13,861 nt of DNA from an uncultured bacterium (GCA_903908025.1 CAIVQM010000046.1:1-13861), one strand, 5' to 3'. Numbered from the stretch's first letter, positions 1 to 8,325 are shown. Notes: generated by a model from the sequence alone, not told the origin. A program made the numbers and translations.

Positions 1-290
1 GCAGTGGCGAGTTCCCCGGTCCAGGCCAGGTCACCCCAGATCACATCCGGAGCGTTGGCTGCCGTGGCAGCCGCGAGGTCGGCTCGAACGGTGGCGGGAT
101 CCTTCGTGACGACGGTCACCGACAGATCCGCATAGCCCTCGGGAAGCAGTTGCTGGATGACCGGGGCATGGGCCGCATCAGCCCACACGATGATGGTCTC
201 GGCCGCGTGCGCCGCCGGCGCAGCGGAGACGAGCGCCCCCGCGGCCATCGCTGTCGCGACCAGCGTGGCAGCAATCCCTCGCACCGACAT
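1..290 (-). CDS. Second MalE-like sugar-binding protein, N-terminal part (runs off left edge)
   Basis: This is the first 96 codons of a secreted solute-binding protein; the stop lies beyond position 1. It starts at an ATG (288-290) preceded by a strong ribosome site, AAAGGAG on the minus strand at 298-304, seven bases away. Residues 1-29 form a Sec signal peptide with a likely cut after AHA, and there is no lipobox cysteine. The mature start (ETIIVWADAAHAP, then a TVVTKD stretch, APDVIWGDLAW and GELA) aligns almost without gaps with the mature start of the malE product at 8326-9558 (GNIIFWTDADRAP, TVVVKD, APDVIMGANDW, GELA), so the two are paralogues. It lies 72 bases after the amylase stop with no visible terminator between, so it may be the last gene of the maltodextrin operon. 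A role in maltodextrin or related sugar capture is inferred from the paralogue and from position; specificity cannot be judged from this fragment. Confidence 0.88.
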   Translation of the reverse strand, partial: MSVRGIAATLVATAMAAGALVSAAPAAHAAETIIVWADAAHAPVIQQLLPEGYADLSVTVVTKDPATVRADLAAATAANAPDVIWGDLAWTGELAT

Positions 291-362
291 ATCCACTCTC
301 CTTTGATCCTCGCCACGATCGTACAAGCGCTCGAGCAGACACAGCAGCGACGACGGGCGGGT

Positions 363-2492
363 TCAGAGGAACGGGGCGATGCTCACGCGAAGAGGGGACG
401 TACTGGCGACCTGGCCCGCTGAGTCCTTCACCACCGCGGCAATCTCCACGGGACGCCCCTTGATCGGGGGCACGAACACCCGGAAGGGCCGAGCATCGTC
501 GGTGCCGAGCGGGGTCCAGTTCGCCGCCCCTGGGCGCCGCATCACGAACGTCACCGCCGAGGGGTCGGTGCCGGGCACGGTCGCCGTCAGTCGATAGGTG
601 CCCGTGACGAAGTCCTTCGCCGCACGCACCGTCACGCTGGGAGCGGACGGCAGCGGCAGCACGTTCGCCGCCTTCAGCACGAGCGAGGAGCGCGCCGGGA
701 TACTCACGGCCACCGCACCGGATGCATCTGACTGGGCGCCGCCGCCTCCGAGCACGGGGGTCCACGCGCTCGACTGAGTCGACGTCGGAATGCTCACCGA
801 AGCAGCGTCGTCACCCGTGTTGAAGGCGACCAGGTACTCGCGCCGAGTCGATGAATCGATGCGGCTGGCGGCGAATACCGAATCCGCGCCGTATCTGGTG
901 ATCATCGCGCCGGATGCCAGCGCCGGATGGGCCGCCCGCGCAGCGGCAAGGGCAGCCATTCGAGTCTCGATCGGTGTGGAGAGCCCAAGGGAGGATCCGC
1001 TGGCGATGGGTGCCCCACCGATCCGCTCCTCTGACCGCCACTGCGGCACCTGCGTCGGGAACATGTCCTGCCGGGCGTTCTTGTCCTTGCCGTCGCCTGA
1101 CCCGGTCATGCCAACCTCGTCGCCGTAGTAGACGACCGGCACACCGCGAGTCAGGTAGAGCAGGTCATGCGCCAGCAGATCGCGCTCGAGCAGCTGCTGC
1201 CCCTCGGCCGTCGACTGGGAGGCGAGGAAGAACCCGATGCGACCCATGTCGTGGTTGCCGAGGAAGGTGGTGAGTCCGTACGCGTTCGCCGTGGCTGACG
1301 TGTAGTAGTCGTCCTCTGCGAACAGCGACGCGAGCGAGGCGCCGGACGCCCGTCCCGTCACGAAGGTCCGAGCGACGTCCTGGAACGGGAAGTCGAGAAC
1401 CGATGGGAGCCCCCGAACTCGCATGATCTCCGACAGTTGGGCCGGGTCGGTGAACCAGGCCTCGCCGAAACTCGTGAACTGCGGCTTGCCCGCCGCTGCG
1501 GCCGTCTGCTGCACGAGCGGCAGCCAACGCCCGAAGAAGTACGGGTCAACGTGCTTCGCCGTGTCGATCCGGAACCCGTCAATCCCGTACTTGGTGATCC
1601 ATTCCCCATACGAGTCCGCAAGCGCCTTGACGACGGTCCAATCCTCCGTCATGAGGTCGTCGAGGCCGGCGAAGTCACCGTCCATCTCGCAGCGCCCGAC
1701 ACAACTGCTCCAGTCGATGTCCCCGCGGTTGTGGTACTTCGTCACGTCATTGAGAATCGCGGGGGCCTTCGCCGCCTTGAACGCCGGCTCGGCACTCGGC
1801 GTCTTCGCGAAACTCTTCGTTGCCGAGAGCCGCGGGAATGCCGTGCCCGACGTGTAGGACCACGGGTCGAATCGACGGCCAGTCGCGGTGCGGTACGGAG
1901 CGCGCGCGATCGGCACATACGAGTAGCCCTGCTTGTAGGTGATGACGTCGGCCGTGTGGTTCACCACGACGTCGAGGAACACCTTGAGCTGAAGCTTCTT
2001 CGCGCAGGCCATGAATGTCGCGAACTCGGCCTCCGAGCCGAGATGCGCATCCGGCTTCGTGATGTCGAGGAACCAATAGCCGTGGTACGCGGCACTCGAT
2101 GCCTGGACGGTGCGCTGGACGAACGGTGGCGTGATCCAGACCGCGGTGAATCCGAGCCTCTTGATCCTCGCCAGGCCATGGTCCGACGGATCCGTCGGGT
2201 CGCACCGTCCGGCCAGGCCGGCGAGGTCGCCGCCGTGGTAGAACGCATCGGATGTCGGCTCGAACCCGGTGGTACTCGGACCGCCGGAGAGCCCGCCCGT
2301 GTCGTTGGCCGGGTCGCCGTTCGCGTAGCGATCAGTCATCACGAAGTAGAACGAATCGGCGGCGATCGGGCTCCGGAGGGGCGCGGTGGCCAAGCCGTCC
2401 AGCGCAGATCCCGCGGATGCCGGACCGATCGTGCCGCCGAGGAGAAGCGTCAGAGAGATGACCCCTGCCAGCGGCCACCTACCGAAGCGCAT
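363..2492 (-). CDS. Secreted GH13 alpha-amylase with C-terminal beta-sandwich region
   Basis: A 709-residue extracellular endo-acting starch hydrolase. The four GH13 motifs are present: region I DVVVNH (174-179), region II GFRIDTAKH with nucleophile Asp310, region III GEAW with acid/base Glu344, and region IV GNHD with Asp415. The barrel runs from about residue 41 (SPIAADSFYFVMTDRYANGD) to about 530, followed by a beta C-domain to about 610 and an extra Ig-like region at 617-709. Residues 1-27 are a signal peptide (basic MRFGR, hydrophobic core, cut after ASA). I chose the ATG at 2490-2492 rather than one 20 codons upstream because only this start puts the signal peptide at the N terminus. 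The start lies inside the last codons of the upstream ATPase gene (14-base overlap), which suggests translational coupling; the ribosome site is weak. Amylase is more likely than pullulanase, but linkage specificity is inferred from family only. Confidence 0.93.
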   Translation of the reverse strand: MRFGRWPLAGVISLTLLLGGTIGPASAGSALDGLATAPLRSPIAADSFYFVMTDRYANGDPANDTGGLSGGPSTTGFEPTSDAFYHGGDLAGLAGRCDPTDPSDHGLARIKRLGFTAVWITPPFVQRTVQASSAAYHGYWFLDITKPDAHLGSEAEFATFMACAKKLQLKVFLDVVVNHTADVITYKQGYSYVPIARAPYRTATGRRFDPWSYTSGTAFPRLSATKSFAKTPSAEPAFKAAKAPAILNDVTKYHNRGDIDWSSCVGRCEMDGDFAGLDDLMTEDWTVVKALADSYGEWITKYGIDGFRIDTAKHVDPYFFGRWLPLVQQTAAAAGKPQFTSFGEAWFTDPAQLSEIMRVRGLPSVLDFPFQDVARTFVTGRASGASLASLFAEDDYYTSATANAYGLTTFLGNHDMGRIGFFLASQSTAEGQQLLERDLLAHDLLYLTRGVPVVYYGDEVGMTGSGDGKDKNARQDMFPTQVPQWRSEERIGGAPIASGSSLGLSTPIETRMAALAAARAAHPALASGAMITRYGADSVFAASRIDSSTRREYLVAFNTGDDAASVSIPTSTQSSAWTPVLGGGGAQSDASGAVAVSIPARSSLVLKAANVLPLPSAPSVTVRAAKDFVTGTYRLTATVPGTDPSAVTFVMRRPGAANWTPLGTDDARPFRVFVPPIKGRPVEIAAVVKDSAGQVASTSPLRVSIAPFL

Positions 2493-3663
2493 GACCAGAT
2501 TCCACATCGAAGAAGTGCAGTCGCGAGCCATTCGCGTAGACGGTGATGGCATCCCCCGTGCGGAACTCGAGGCGAGGCGGGAAGACCGCGACCCCCTCGA
2601 TCTCCTTGCTGTGACCCAGGCGTGTCAGTTCCTGCTCCTCCTCCTTCGCGAGACCGCTGCCGAGGCGCATCTCGTCGACCGGGGTTCCCGCCAGCCCGAA
2701 CGTGAGGTGGACGCTGGATCCGAGGGCCTCCGAGAGCACCACCGTGACTTCGAGCGGATGGGAGCCTTCCCGCTGCTCATGGAAGATGTCCTCGGCGCGC
2801 AGCCCGACGATGATCTCCTGACCGTTCTTGGCGACCAGATCCGCGCGGGCATCGACGACCGATCGCGGAATCGGCAGGTACTGCGACCCGATTCGCAGGC
2901 CCGCTGAGTCGCCCTCCACGTTGAGGATCGCGTGCATCAGCGTCATCGGTGGGGTGCCGATGAAGCCGGCTACGAAGATGTTGTCGGGGTTGTCGTAGAG
3001 ATCCTGCGGAGGAGCGACCTGCTGGAGTTCGCCAAGCCTCATGACCGCAACACGATGGCCCATGGTCATCGCCTCGACCTGATCGTGCGTGACGTAGACA
3101 GTCGTGATTCCAAGATCGCGCTGCAGTGACGCGATCTCGGCGCGCATCTGCACACGCAGTTTGGCATCGAGATTCGACAGTGGCTCATCCATCAGGAACA
3201 GCTCGGCATCGCGGACGATTGCCCGGCCCATCGCCACGCGCTGACGCTGTCCGCCCGATAGCTGCTTCGGCTTGCGGGTCAGCATCGACGTAAGGTCGAG
3301 CAGCCGACCGGCGCGGTCGACCTTCTCCTTGATCTCGGCCTTGCCCTCGTGCCGCAGAGCCAGGCCGAAGCCGATGTTCTCGCCCACGGTCATGTGCGGA
3401 TAGAGGGCGTAGCTCTGGAAGACCATCGCGATATTGCGATCGCGCGGGCCGATGTCGTTGACGACCTTGCCGCCGATCGCCACCGTCCCGTCCGTGATGT
3501 CCTCAAGTCCGGCCACCATCCGCAACGCCGTCGTCTTGCCGCAACCGGACGGCCCGACGAGCACCAGGAACTCGCCATCAGCGACATCCAGCGACAGGTC
3601 CTTCACGGCATAGAAGCCGTTGTCGTAGACCTTGTCGATCTCGGTCAGCACCAGTTCGGCCAT
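2479..3663 (-). CDS. malK: Sugar ABC transporter ATPase (MalK/MsmX/UgpC type)
   Basis: A 394-residue ATP-hydrolysing subunit that would power the MalFG permease at the inner face of the membrane. Visible motifs are Walker A GPSGCGKT (37-44), Q-loop Gln83, signature LSGGQ (135-139), Walker B LFLMDE (155-160) and switch His193 in VTHDQ. Residues from about 240 onward form the C-terminal TOBE/OB regulatory region of the CUT1 sugar transporter ATPases. The ATG at 3661-3663 follows a good ribosome site (GGAGGG, minus strand, 3673-3678) and sits two bases after the stop of the GH13 enzyme; the frame stays open for 112 more codons upstream, but that part is the shadow of the preceding gene. In many Gram-positives one such ATPase serves several sugar importers, and automated pipelines often label it UgpC; the malK symbol rests on the operon context. 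Confidence 0.95.
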   Translation of the reverse strand: MAELVLTEIDKVYDNGFYAVKDLSLDVADGEFLVLVGPSGCGKTTALRMVAGLEDITDGTVAIGGKVVNDIGPRDRNIAMVFQSYALYPHMTVGENIGFGLALRHEGKAEIKEKVDRAGRLLDLTSMLTRKPKQLSGGQRQRVAMGRAIVRDAELFLMDEPLSNLDAKLRVQMRAEIASLQRDLGITTVYVTHDQVEAMTMGHRVAVMRLGELQQVAPPQDLYDNPDNIFVAGFIGTPPMTLMHAILNVEGDSAGLRIGSQYLPIPRSVVDARADLVAKNGQEIIVGLRAEDIFHEQREGSHPLEVTVVLSEALGSSVHLTFGLAGTPVDEMRLGSGLAKEEEQELTRLGHSKEIEGVAVFPPRLEFRTGDAITVYANGSRLHFFDVESGHALR

Positions 3664-3665
3664 GA

Positions 3666-5519
3666 CTACACACCCTCCACTCGCCACACGCCAGCACCCG
3701 CTGACGGGACATCGATGACAGCCTGATCGGCGACCACTTCCGCGTGGAAGCCGAACAGGTGATGGATCGTCCGCGCGTTGAGGTCCGCCAACGGGACCCG
3801 CACGGTCTGTGCCTGACTGCGCGCCACGACGACCAGAATCGATTCGTCGGGATGCTCGCGCACGAACGCGATCGCATCGGTGCCCACATGCAGCCACCGA
3901 AGTCCGCCCGATGCGAGCGCCGGACTCGTGCGTCGGATGGGCAGGAGACCACGGTAGGCGGCCAGCGTGTCCTGATCCCACGCGTCCTCGTCGTTCCATG
4001 GGAAGGGAGTGCGCGAATCCTCTCCCCAGAGTCCGGTGGCACCGATCTCGTCACCTGCGAACACCATCGGCACCCCCGGCAGGCCCACGGCCAGCGCAAG
4101 CGCCGCCACCTGGCGGTCATGCGTGCCGACGACTGAACGGATGCGCGCGGTGTCGTGACTGCTGAGGATGTTCCAACTGGTGATGAGCGACCGCCACGGG
4201 ATCCGCGCATGGAAGGCGCGCAGCGAGGCCACTGCCTGCTCGCCGGTGACGACGGGAACCTCGACCGGCAGGCCGAGAAACGTCTCGTGAAAGTCGGGGC
4301 TGCGCAGCCAGCACCAGACCTGACGAGTGAAGCCCGCGTAGTTCATCGTGCCGTGCCATCCGTCACCGAGCAGATCGCCGCTGGCGTCGTGTCCATGCTC
4401 GGCGACAAGCAGGGCATCGTCGCGCTCGAGGGCCATCGCCGCCCGCACGTCCTTGGCGAACTCGTGCGTCACATCAATGGAGCCCATGCGCCCGGCCATG
4501 TTGGCGACATCGACGCGCCAGCCGTCGAGACCCGAGGAGCCGCGCAGCCAGGTGCGGACGGGTGCGTCATCGGATGTGACGAGTGTGTCTCGCAGCAGGG
4601 AGCTGGTGTGGTCGAACTTGGGCAGCGTCGGCACGTTGAACCAGCACTCGTAACCGTGCCGCAGCTCAGGATCGAAGCGGAAGAACTCGCGCTCCGATGC
4701 CTGCGGATCCTGGGCGCGGATGAACCACTCGTGCTCTCGACCGCAGTGGTTGAGGGTGATGTCTCCGATCACCCGGATGCCCTCCGCGTGCGCAGCCTCG
4801 ACGAGCGCGAGCAGGGCGGCATCGCCGCCGAGCAGCGGGTCGACTGAGCTGAATGAGGATGCGTCGTACCGATGCGTCGACGCCGCTGGGAACACCGGAG
4901 TCATGTACAGCACGCTGGCACCGAGGGCCGACACGTGGTCGAGATGCTGGCGCACTCCATCGAGGTCACCACCGAAGTACTCGCGCGGCGTATTGGGAGA
5001 TCGCCCCTCAGGCGTGTCGGTCCATGCCCGTGGAACAGCCCACTCGGGTAGTTCGGCTCCCACTGGCGGCTGGGCCAGTGCATCGTCGTCGGCCATCGAA
5101 CGGGCGAACCGATCCGGAAAGACCTGGTAGACGACCGCCTCGTGGGACCACTCCGGCGGGGCCTCGGTGGCCGTGACAACGAAGTCCGTCGCATCCGGCA
5201 CATCGAAGTCGAGCAGCCCGCCAGCAGTCAGCCACGCGAAGTCGTGCGCACCGCCGACCACCAGCCAGCGATAGTGCGTCTCGATGTTGCGGACGACGAT
5301 CGTCGCCACCCACCACACATCGACCCCGACGGGCGCCTGCGCCTCGGCAACGACCGCCTGGGGCTCGCCATCGCGGACGGTTCGCAGCACCACCGTCTGC
5401 GGTTGCTGGTCACGGTGCGTGCGCAGGCGCAGCGTCAAGGTGTCGCCGAGCGCTGGCGCCAGGCTCGACACGTAGAGGGGCGAGCCGTCATGGTGCACGC
5501 TCGACAGCGGTGAGGGCAT
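3666..5519 (-). CDS. Cytoplasmic GH13 maltodextrin hydrolase (cyclomaltodextrinase/neopullulanase-like)
   Basis: A 617-residue GH13 enzyme without a signal peptide, so it should act on maltodextrins after import. Motifs: region I DITLNH (253-258), region II GWRVDVAN with nucleophile Asp337, region III VAEHGHD with acid/base Glu374, and region IV SSHDTAR with Asp456. Residues 1-115 are a beta-rich N-domain of the kind found in cyclomaltodextrinase, neopullulanase and maltogenic amylase, and the stretch MTPVFPAASTHRYD (206-219) is typical of that group (GH13_20/21-like). The N-domain would normally support dimer formation. Its start ATG overlaps the malG stop by one base (TGATG), with an AAGGG-like ribosome site just upstream, and the ATPase gene follows after two bases. 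The exact product (maltose, glucose or panose) cannot be read from sequence. An alpha-glucosidase is less likely because of the N-domain and the region II sequence. Confidence 0.9.
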   Translation of the reverse strand: MPSPLSSVHHDGSPLYVSSLAPALGDTLTLRLRTHRDQQPQTVVLRTVRDGEPQAVVAEAQAPVGVDVWWVATIVVRNIETHYRWLVVGGAHDFAWLTAGGLLDFDVPDATDFVVTATEAPPEWSHEAVVYQVFPDRFARSMADDDALAQPPVGAELPEWAVPRAWTDTPEGRSPNTPREYFGGDLDGVRQHLDHVSALGASVLYMTPVFPAASTHRYDASSFSSVDPLLGGDAALLALVEAAHAEGIRVIGDITLNHCGREHEWFIRAQDPQASEREFFRFDPELRHGYECWFNVPTLPKFDHTSSLLRDTLVTSDDAPVRTWLRGSSGLDGWRVDVANMAGRMGSIDVTHEFAKDVRAAMALERDDALLVAEHGHDASGDLLGDGWHGTMNYAGFTRQVWCWLRSPDFHETFLGLPVEVPVVTGEQAVASLRAFHARIPWRSLITSWNILSSHDTARIRSVVGTHDRQVAALALAVGLPGVPMVFAGDEIGATGLWGEDSRTPFPWNDEDAWDQDTLAAYRGLLPIRRTSPALASGGLRWLHVGTDAIAFVREHPDESILVVVARSQAQTVRVPLADLNARTIHHLFGFHAEVVADQAVIDVPSAGAGVWRVEGV

Positions 5520-6433
5520 CAGCCCTTCACCGAGCCCTGCGTCAGCCCGCCGACAATGAACCTCTGCAGGAAGATGAACAGCAGCACGACGGGGATCGCG
5601 GCGAGCAGCGCTCCGGCTGCGAACGGGCCCCAGTTCTCCGAGTACTTCTCACCGATGAACTGCTGCAGGCCCACCGCCAGTGTGAGCTTCTGCGGGCTCT
5701 GCAGGAGCGCACTCGCGATGACGAACTCGTTGATCGTGAAGATGACACTCAGCAGCCCCACGACCGCCAGCACCGGCGCCGCCAGCGGGAGGATGATGCC
5801 CCAGAAGATCTGGCCGTGGCTGGCTCCGTCGACCTTCGCAGACTCATCGATCTCCATCGGGATCGTGTCGAAGAAGCCCTTGATGAGCCACGCGTTGATG
5901 CCCATGGCGCCGCCCAGGTACACGAGTCCCAGGCCGATGAGCGAGTCGAGGCCGATGCCGCTGAAGACATCGGAGACCTGGGCCATGATCAGGTAGATCG
6001 CCACCAGGGCCAGGAACTGCGGGAACATCTGCACCAGCAGCAGGAACATCAGGCCGACCTTGCGGCCCTTGAAGCGGAAGCGGCTGAATGCGTACGCCGC
6101 ACCTGCACCGATCAGGACCGTGAACAGCGCGACGATGATGGCCAACAGCATCGTGTTGACGTACCAGTTGACGTAGGGCTGGTCGGGATTGTTCAGCAAG
6201 CGCTTGAAGTTGTCGAGGGTCGGATCAGTCGGGATCAGACTGCCGCTGCTGATCGTGGGATTCGTCGTGAAGGCAGCACTGACAACCCACAGGACGGGCG
6301 TGACGGCGAAGGCCACCGCAACCCACGCAATTGCGTGGCGCCAGCCATTCGACTTCAGCCACTGGACGAACGTCTGGCGCTTTTGCTTGGGGATCGGCGC
6401 CACTCTCACGACCGGGACGGCGGGACTGGTCAT
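5519..6433 (-). CDS. malG: Maltodextrin ABC transporter permease MalG
   Basis: A 304-residue inner-membrane permease, one half of the maltodextrin channel. A cytoplasmic N-terminal tail (residues 1-35) precedes about six membrane segments: near 36-55, 93-118, 127-150, 160-180, 215-235 and 275-295. The EAA loop that docks the ATPase is present near residues 195-220 (DESAKVDGASHGQIFWGIILP), carrying the expected E..A..DG........ILP pattern. The ATG overlaps the malF stop by four bases (ATGA) and has an AGAGAGG ribosome site inside the end of malF (6441-6447). Length and layout fit MalG of the CUT1 family. Pairing with malF and with the binding protein gene upstream supports a maltose/maltodextrin role rather than another disaccharide, although the permease alone would not prove it. 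Confidence 0.95.
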   Translation of the reverse strand: MTSPAVPVVRVAPIPKQKRQTFVQWLKSNGWRHAIAWVAVAFAVTPVLWVVSAAFTTNPTISSGSLIPTDPTLDNFKRLLNNPDQPYVNWYVNTMLLAIIVALFTVLIGAGAAYAFSRFRFKGRKVGLMFLLLVQMFPQFLALVAIYLIMAQVSDVFSGIGLDSLIGLGLVYLGGAMGINAWLIKGFFDTIPMEIDESAKVDGASHGQIFWGIILPLAAPVLAVVGLLSVIFTINEFVIASALLQSPQKLTLAVGLQQFIGEKYSENWGPFAAGALLAAIPVVLLFIFLQRFIVGGLTQGSVKG

Positions 6434-8205
6434 GCGCGGTCCTCTCTCAGGGCCCTGGATCGTGCGAACGAGATGGCCGAGATCGTGCCGACGATGATGA
6501 AGATGTAGATGGAGATCGCACTCGCGAGGCCGTAGTCATTGCCCTGGCCCGCGGAGAAGGCGATCTTGTAGGTGTAGCTGATCAGGATGTCGGTTGCGCC
6601 AGCAACCTCGGAGTTGTCCATCGCCGGACCGCCACCGGTCAGCAGGTAGATGCCGTTGAAGTTGTTGAAGTTGAATGCGAAGGAGGCGATGAGCAGAGGC
6701 GCCAGTGCCACGAGGAGGAGCGGCATGTTGACCCGGCGCCAGACCTGGAAGCTCCGCGCACCATCGACTCTGGCTGCCTCCTGCAATTCGCTGGGGATCG
6801 ACTGCAGCGCGCCGGTGCTGACCAGGAACATGTACGGGAAGCCGAGCCAGAGGTTCACGAGGACCACGCTCACGCGCGCCCAGAATGGGTCGAAGAGCCA
6901 CGGCACGTTCCAGCCTGTCACCGAATTGATGGCACCAAAGTCGTCGTTCAGGAGCCCGGCCCAGACGAGGATCGACAGGAACGCCGGCACGGCGTAGGGA
7001 AGCACCAGCAGCGCCCGGTAGATGCGCTGCCCGCGCATGCGCGGCTTGTTCAGCACGATCGCCAGACTCAGGCCCAGCACGAACGTCAGGAAGACGCTCA
7101 GGATGGCGTAGACGAAGGTCCAGATGAAGACCGCGATGAACGGATCGCGGATCTGCGAGTCCGTGAAGACATTGGTGAAGTTCGTGAATCCGATGTACTC
7201 GCGCCAGCCCGGAACAAGCACATCCTCGACATTGTCGGGATTGGCGAAGTTGCCGCTGCCATTGTTCGAGTAGACGACACCGGTATCCAGCGAGGTGAAG
7301 GTGTCGGCAGCAGCGTCATAGGTCAGGGTCGGCACGAGTTCGGCGGCGGTGGCGTACCCCTGCGGCTTGATCACCCCACCCTGGGGACCGGGAATGGCCA
7401 GGTCGTTGAACTCCGACTCGAGGGTGGACAGCTCGTCAGGTGGCACATTGACGAAGCCCGTGGCCGACACCACGGTGCCGAACTCATCGCGCTGGACATC
7501 GGATGCCGGCAGTTCATCGAGACCGTCGTTCGTACCGGCGTAGGTGGGCGGAAGGTCCGAAGCCTCGGCATCCGTGGCAACGTTGAGGTCATTGGTGCCC
7601 GAGGTGAGATCACCCGATGGCGCAGCACTCGGCGTCGTCTCAGCCCCGCCGAACTCCTCGAGCGCCGGCTCCGAGGCTGCGGGCTCCCCGCCGAACTCCT
7701 CGAGGCCCGGGTCGGCCGAGGCGGACGGGGCCATCGGGTCCGTCGCATCGACGGGTGTGTCGGCAGCGATCACCTGCGGGGTGAGGATGAGGACGAGGTC
7801 GCCGGTCGCATTGCGCGTTGGCAGCATGTCGTAGCTGGTGGAGTCCTCAGACTCTGCAGCGCTGTCGCGCACGATGGCCGTGATCGCATCCGGCTTGGTG
7901 CCGATATTGCCGGTCGAGTAGTTCGTGAAGGCGATCGAGACGTTGTAGAAGATCGGGATGAGCTGGAAGATCGTGAGGAAGATCGCACCGATGATGACGT
8001 ACTTCGCCGGGATGTACCGCGAGGTCAGCAGGATGAAGTCCAGGGCCAGGGTGGCCACGACCAGCACGGCCATCATCACCCAGGACTGATTGCTGATCAT
8101 CGTGGGGATGGCCCAGACGGTCATCCCGTTGACGAGTCCCAGGAACAGCAGCTTGAGCAGCAGCGCGGGTGTGCCCCCAAGCTGGGCGATGAGCCGCTGG
8201 ATCAC
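6430..8205 (-). CDS. malF: Maltodextrin ABC transporter permease MalF with enlarged external loop
   Basis: A 591-residue permease subunit. Hydrophobic segments near residues 14-37, 42-62, 69-93, 352-384, 398-419, 445-467, 495-515 and 568-590 give the eight-helix layout of enteric MalF. Between helices 3 and 4 lies an external loop of about 258 residues, at the position of the P2 loop that contacts MalE in E. coli (about 180 residues there). Residues about 105-250 of this loop are low-complexity, acidic and rich in Ala, Ser, Pro and Thr, with a duplicated LEEFGG motif (168-173 and 182-187). The EAA loop is at 472-494 (QEAARVDGARSFQVWRRVNMP). The start is a GTG (8203-8205) close behind GAGGAG; an in-frame stop lies upstream with no ATG between, so it is the only reasonable start. 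The end overlaps malG by four bases. Confidence 0.95.
   Translation of the reverse strand: MIQRLIAQLGGTPALLLKLLFLGLVNGMTVWAIPTMISNQSWVMMAVLVVATLALDFILLTSRYIPAKYVIIGAIFLTIFQLIPIFYNVSIAFTNYSTGNIGTKPDAITAIVRDSAAESEDSTSYDMLPTRNATGDLVLILTPQVIAADTPVDATDPMAPSASADPGLEEFGGEPAASEPALEEFGGAETTPSAAPSGDLTSGTNDLNVATDAEASDLPPTYAGTNDGLDELPASDVQRDEFGTVVSATGFVNVPPDELSTLESEFNDLAIPGPQGGVIKPQGYATAAELVPTLTYDAAADTFTSLDTGVVYSNNGSGNFANPDNVEDVLVPGWREYIGFTNFTNVFTDSQIRDPFIAVFIWTFVYAILSVFLTFVLGLSLAIVLNKPRMRGQRIYRALLVLPYAVPAFLSILVWAGLLNDDFGAINSVTGWNVPWLFDPFWARVSVVLVNLWLGFPYMFLVSTGALQSIPSELQEAARVDGARSFQVWRRVNMPLLLVALAPLLIASFAFNFNNFNGIYLLTGGGPAMDNSEVAGATDILISYTYKIAFSAGQGNDYGLASAISIYIFIIVGTISAISFARSRALREDRA
7644..7704 (-). 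repeat. In-frame direct repeat within malF (two copies, 42-base period)
   Basis: A 19-base sequence occurs identically at 7644-7662 and 7686-7704. The 42-base period equals 14 codons, so both copies are read in frame and give LEEFGG twice (residues 168-173 and 182-187 of MalF), joined by an EPAASEPA-type linker. The repeat sits in the external P2 loop. Exact identity at the DNA level suggests a recent local duplication. Confidence 0.9.
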
Positions 8206-8270
8206 TTTCTCCTCGATTCCGCGATGTCAGCGAAGCAGGTGTGCAGGCCGTGCAGGTGAGCCTGCGGGAA

Positions 8271-8307
8271 AGGGTGTGGGCCCCAAGACTGCTGGGACCC
8301 ACACCCT
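8271..8307 (-). terminator. Hairpin between malE and malF (attenuator or mRNA-stabilising stem)
   Basis: The ten bases AGGGTGTGGG (8271-8280) pair perfectly with CCCACACCCT (8298-8307); after one mismatch CCCA (8282-8285) pairs with TGGG (8293-8296), leaving a seven-base tip. On the transcript only about three U follow the stem, so it is a poor intrinsic terminator. It begins 19 bases after the malE stop. Leaky termination or protection of the malE message from 3' decay would both make more binding protein than permease, the role known for the malE-malF spacer in enteric bacteria. Confidence 0.65.
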
Positions 8308-8325
8308 CACTCACGCAGTCTGAGA

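Noticed and set aside
322..335. Possible LacI-type operator before the second binding protein gene
   Set aside because: Only six of the ten fixed positions match; in this base composition that is not convincing without conservation data.
1437..2546. 369-codon open frame on the plus strand opposite the amylase
   Set aside because: Arg-rich, no recognisable motif, and fully opposite a gene with intact GH13 catalytic motifs.
2493..2552. Amylase start 20 codons upstream
   Set aside because: It would put a polar stretch before the signal peptide and overlap the ATPase gene further; the internal ATG gives a normal signal peptide.
3664..3999. Upstream extension of the ATPase reading frame by 112 codons
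   Set aside because: The added residues are Arg/Gly-rich and overlap the end of the GH13 gene. Family members start at the MAELVLTEI position, which has its own ribosome site.
6331..8259. 642-codon open frame on the plus strand
   Set aside because: It lies antisense to malF and malG, which have clear family motifs. Its product is rich in Arg, Asp, Glu, His and Gln with no domain, as expected for the shadow of a GC-rich gene.
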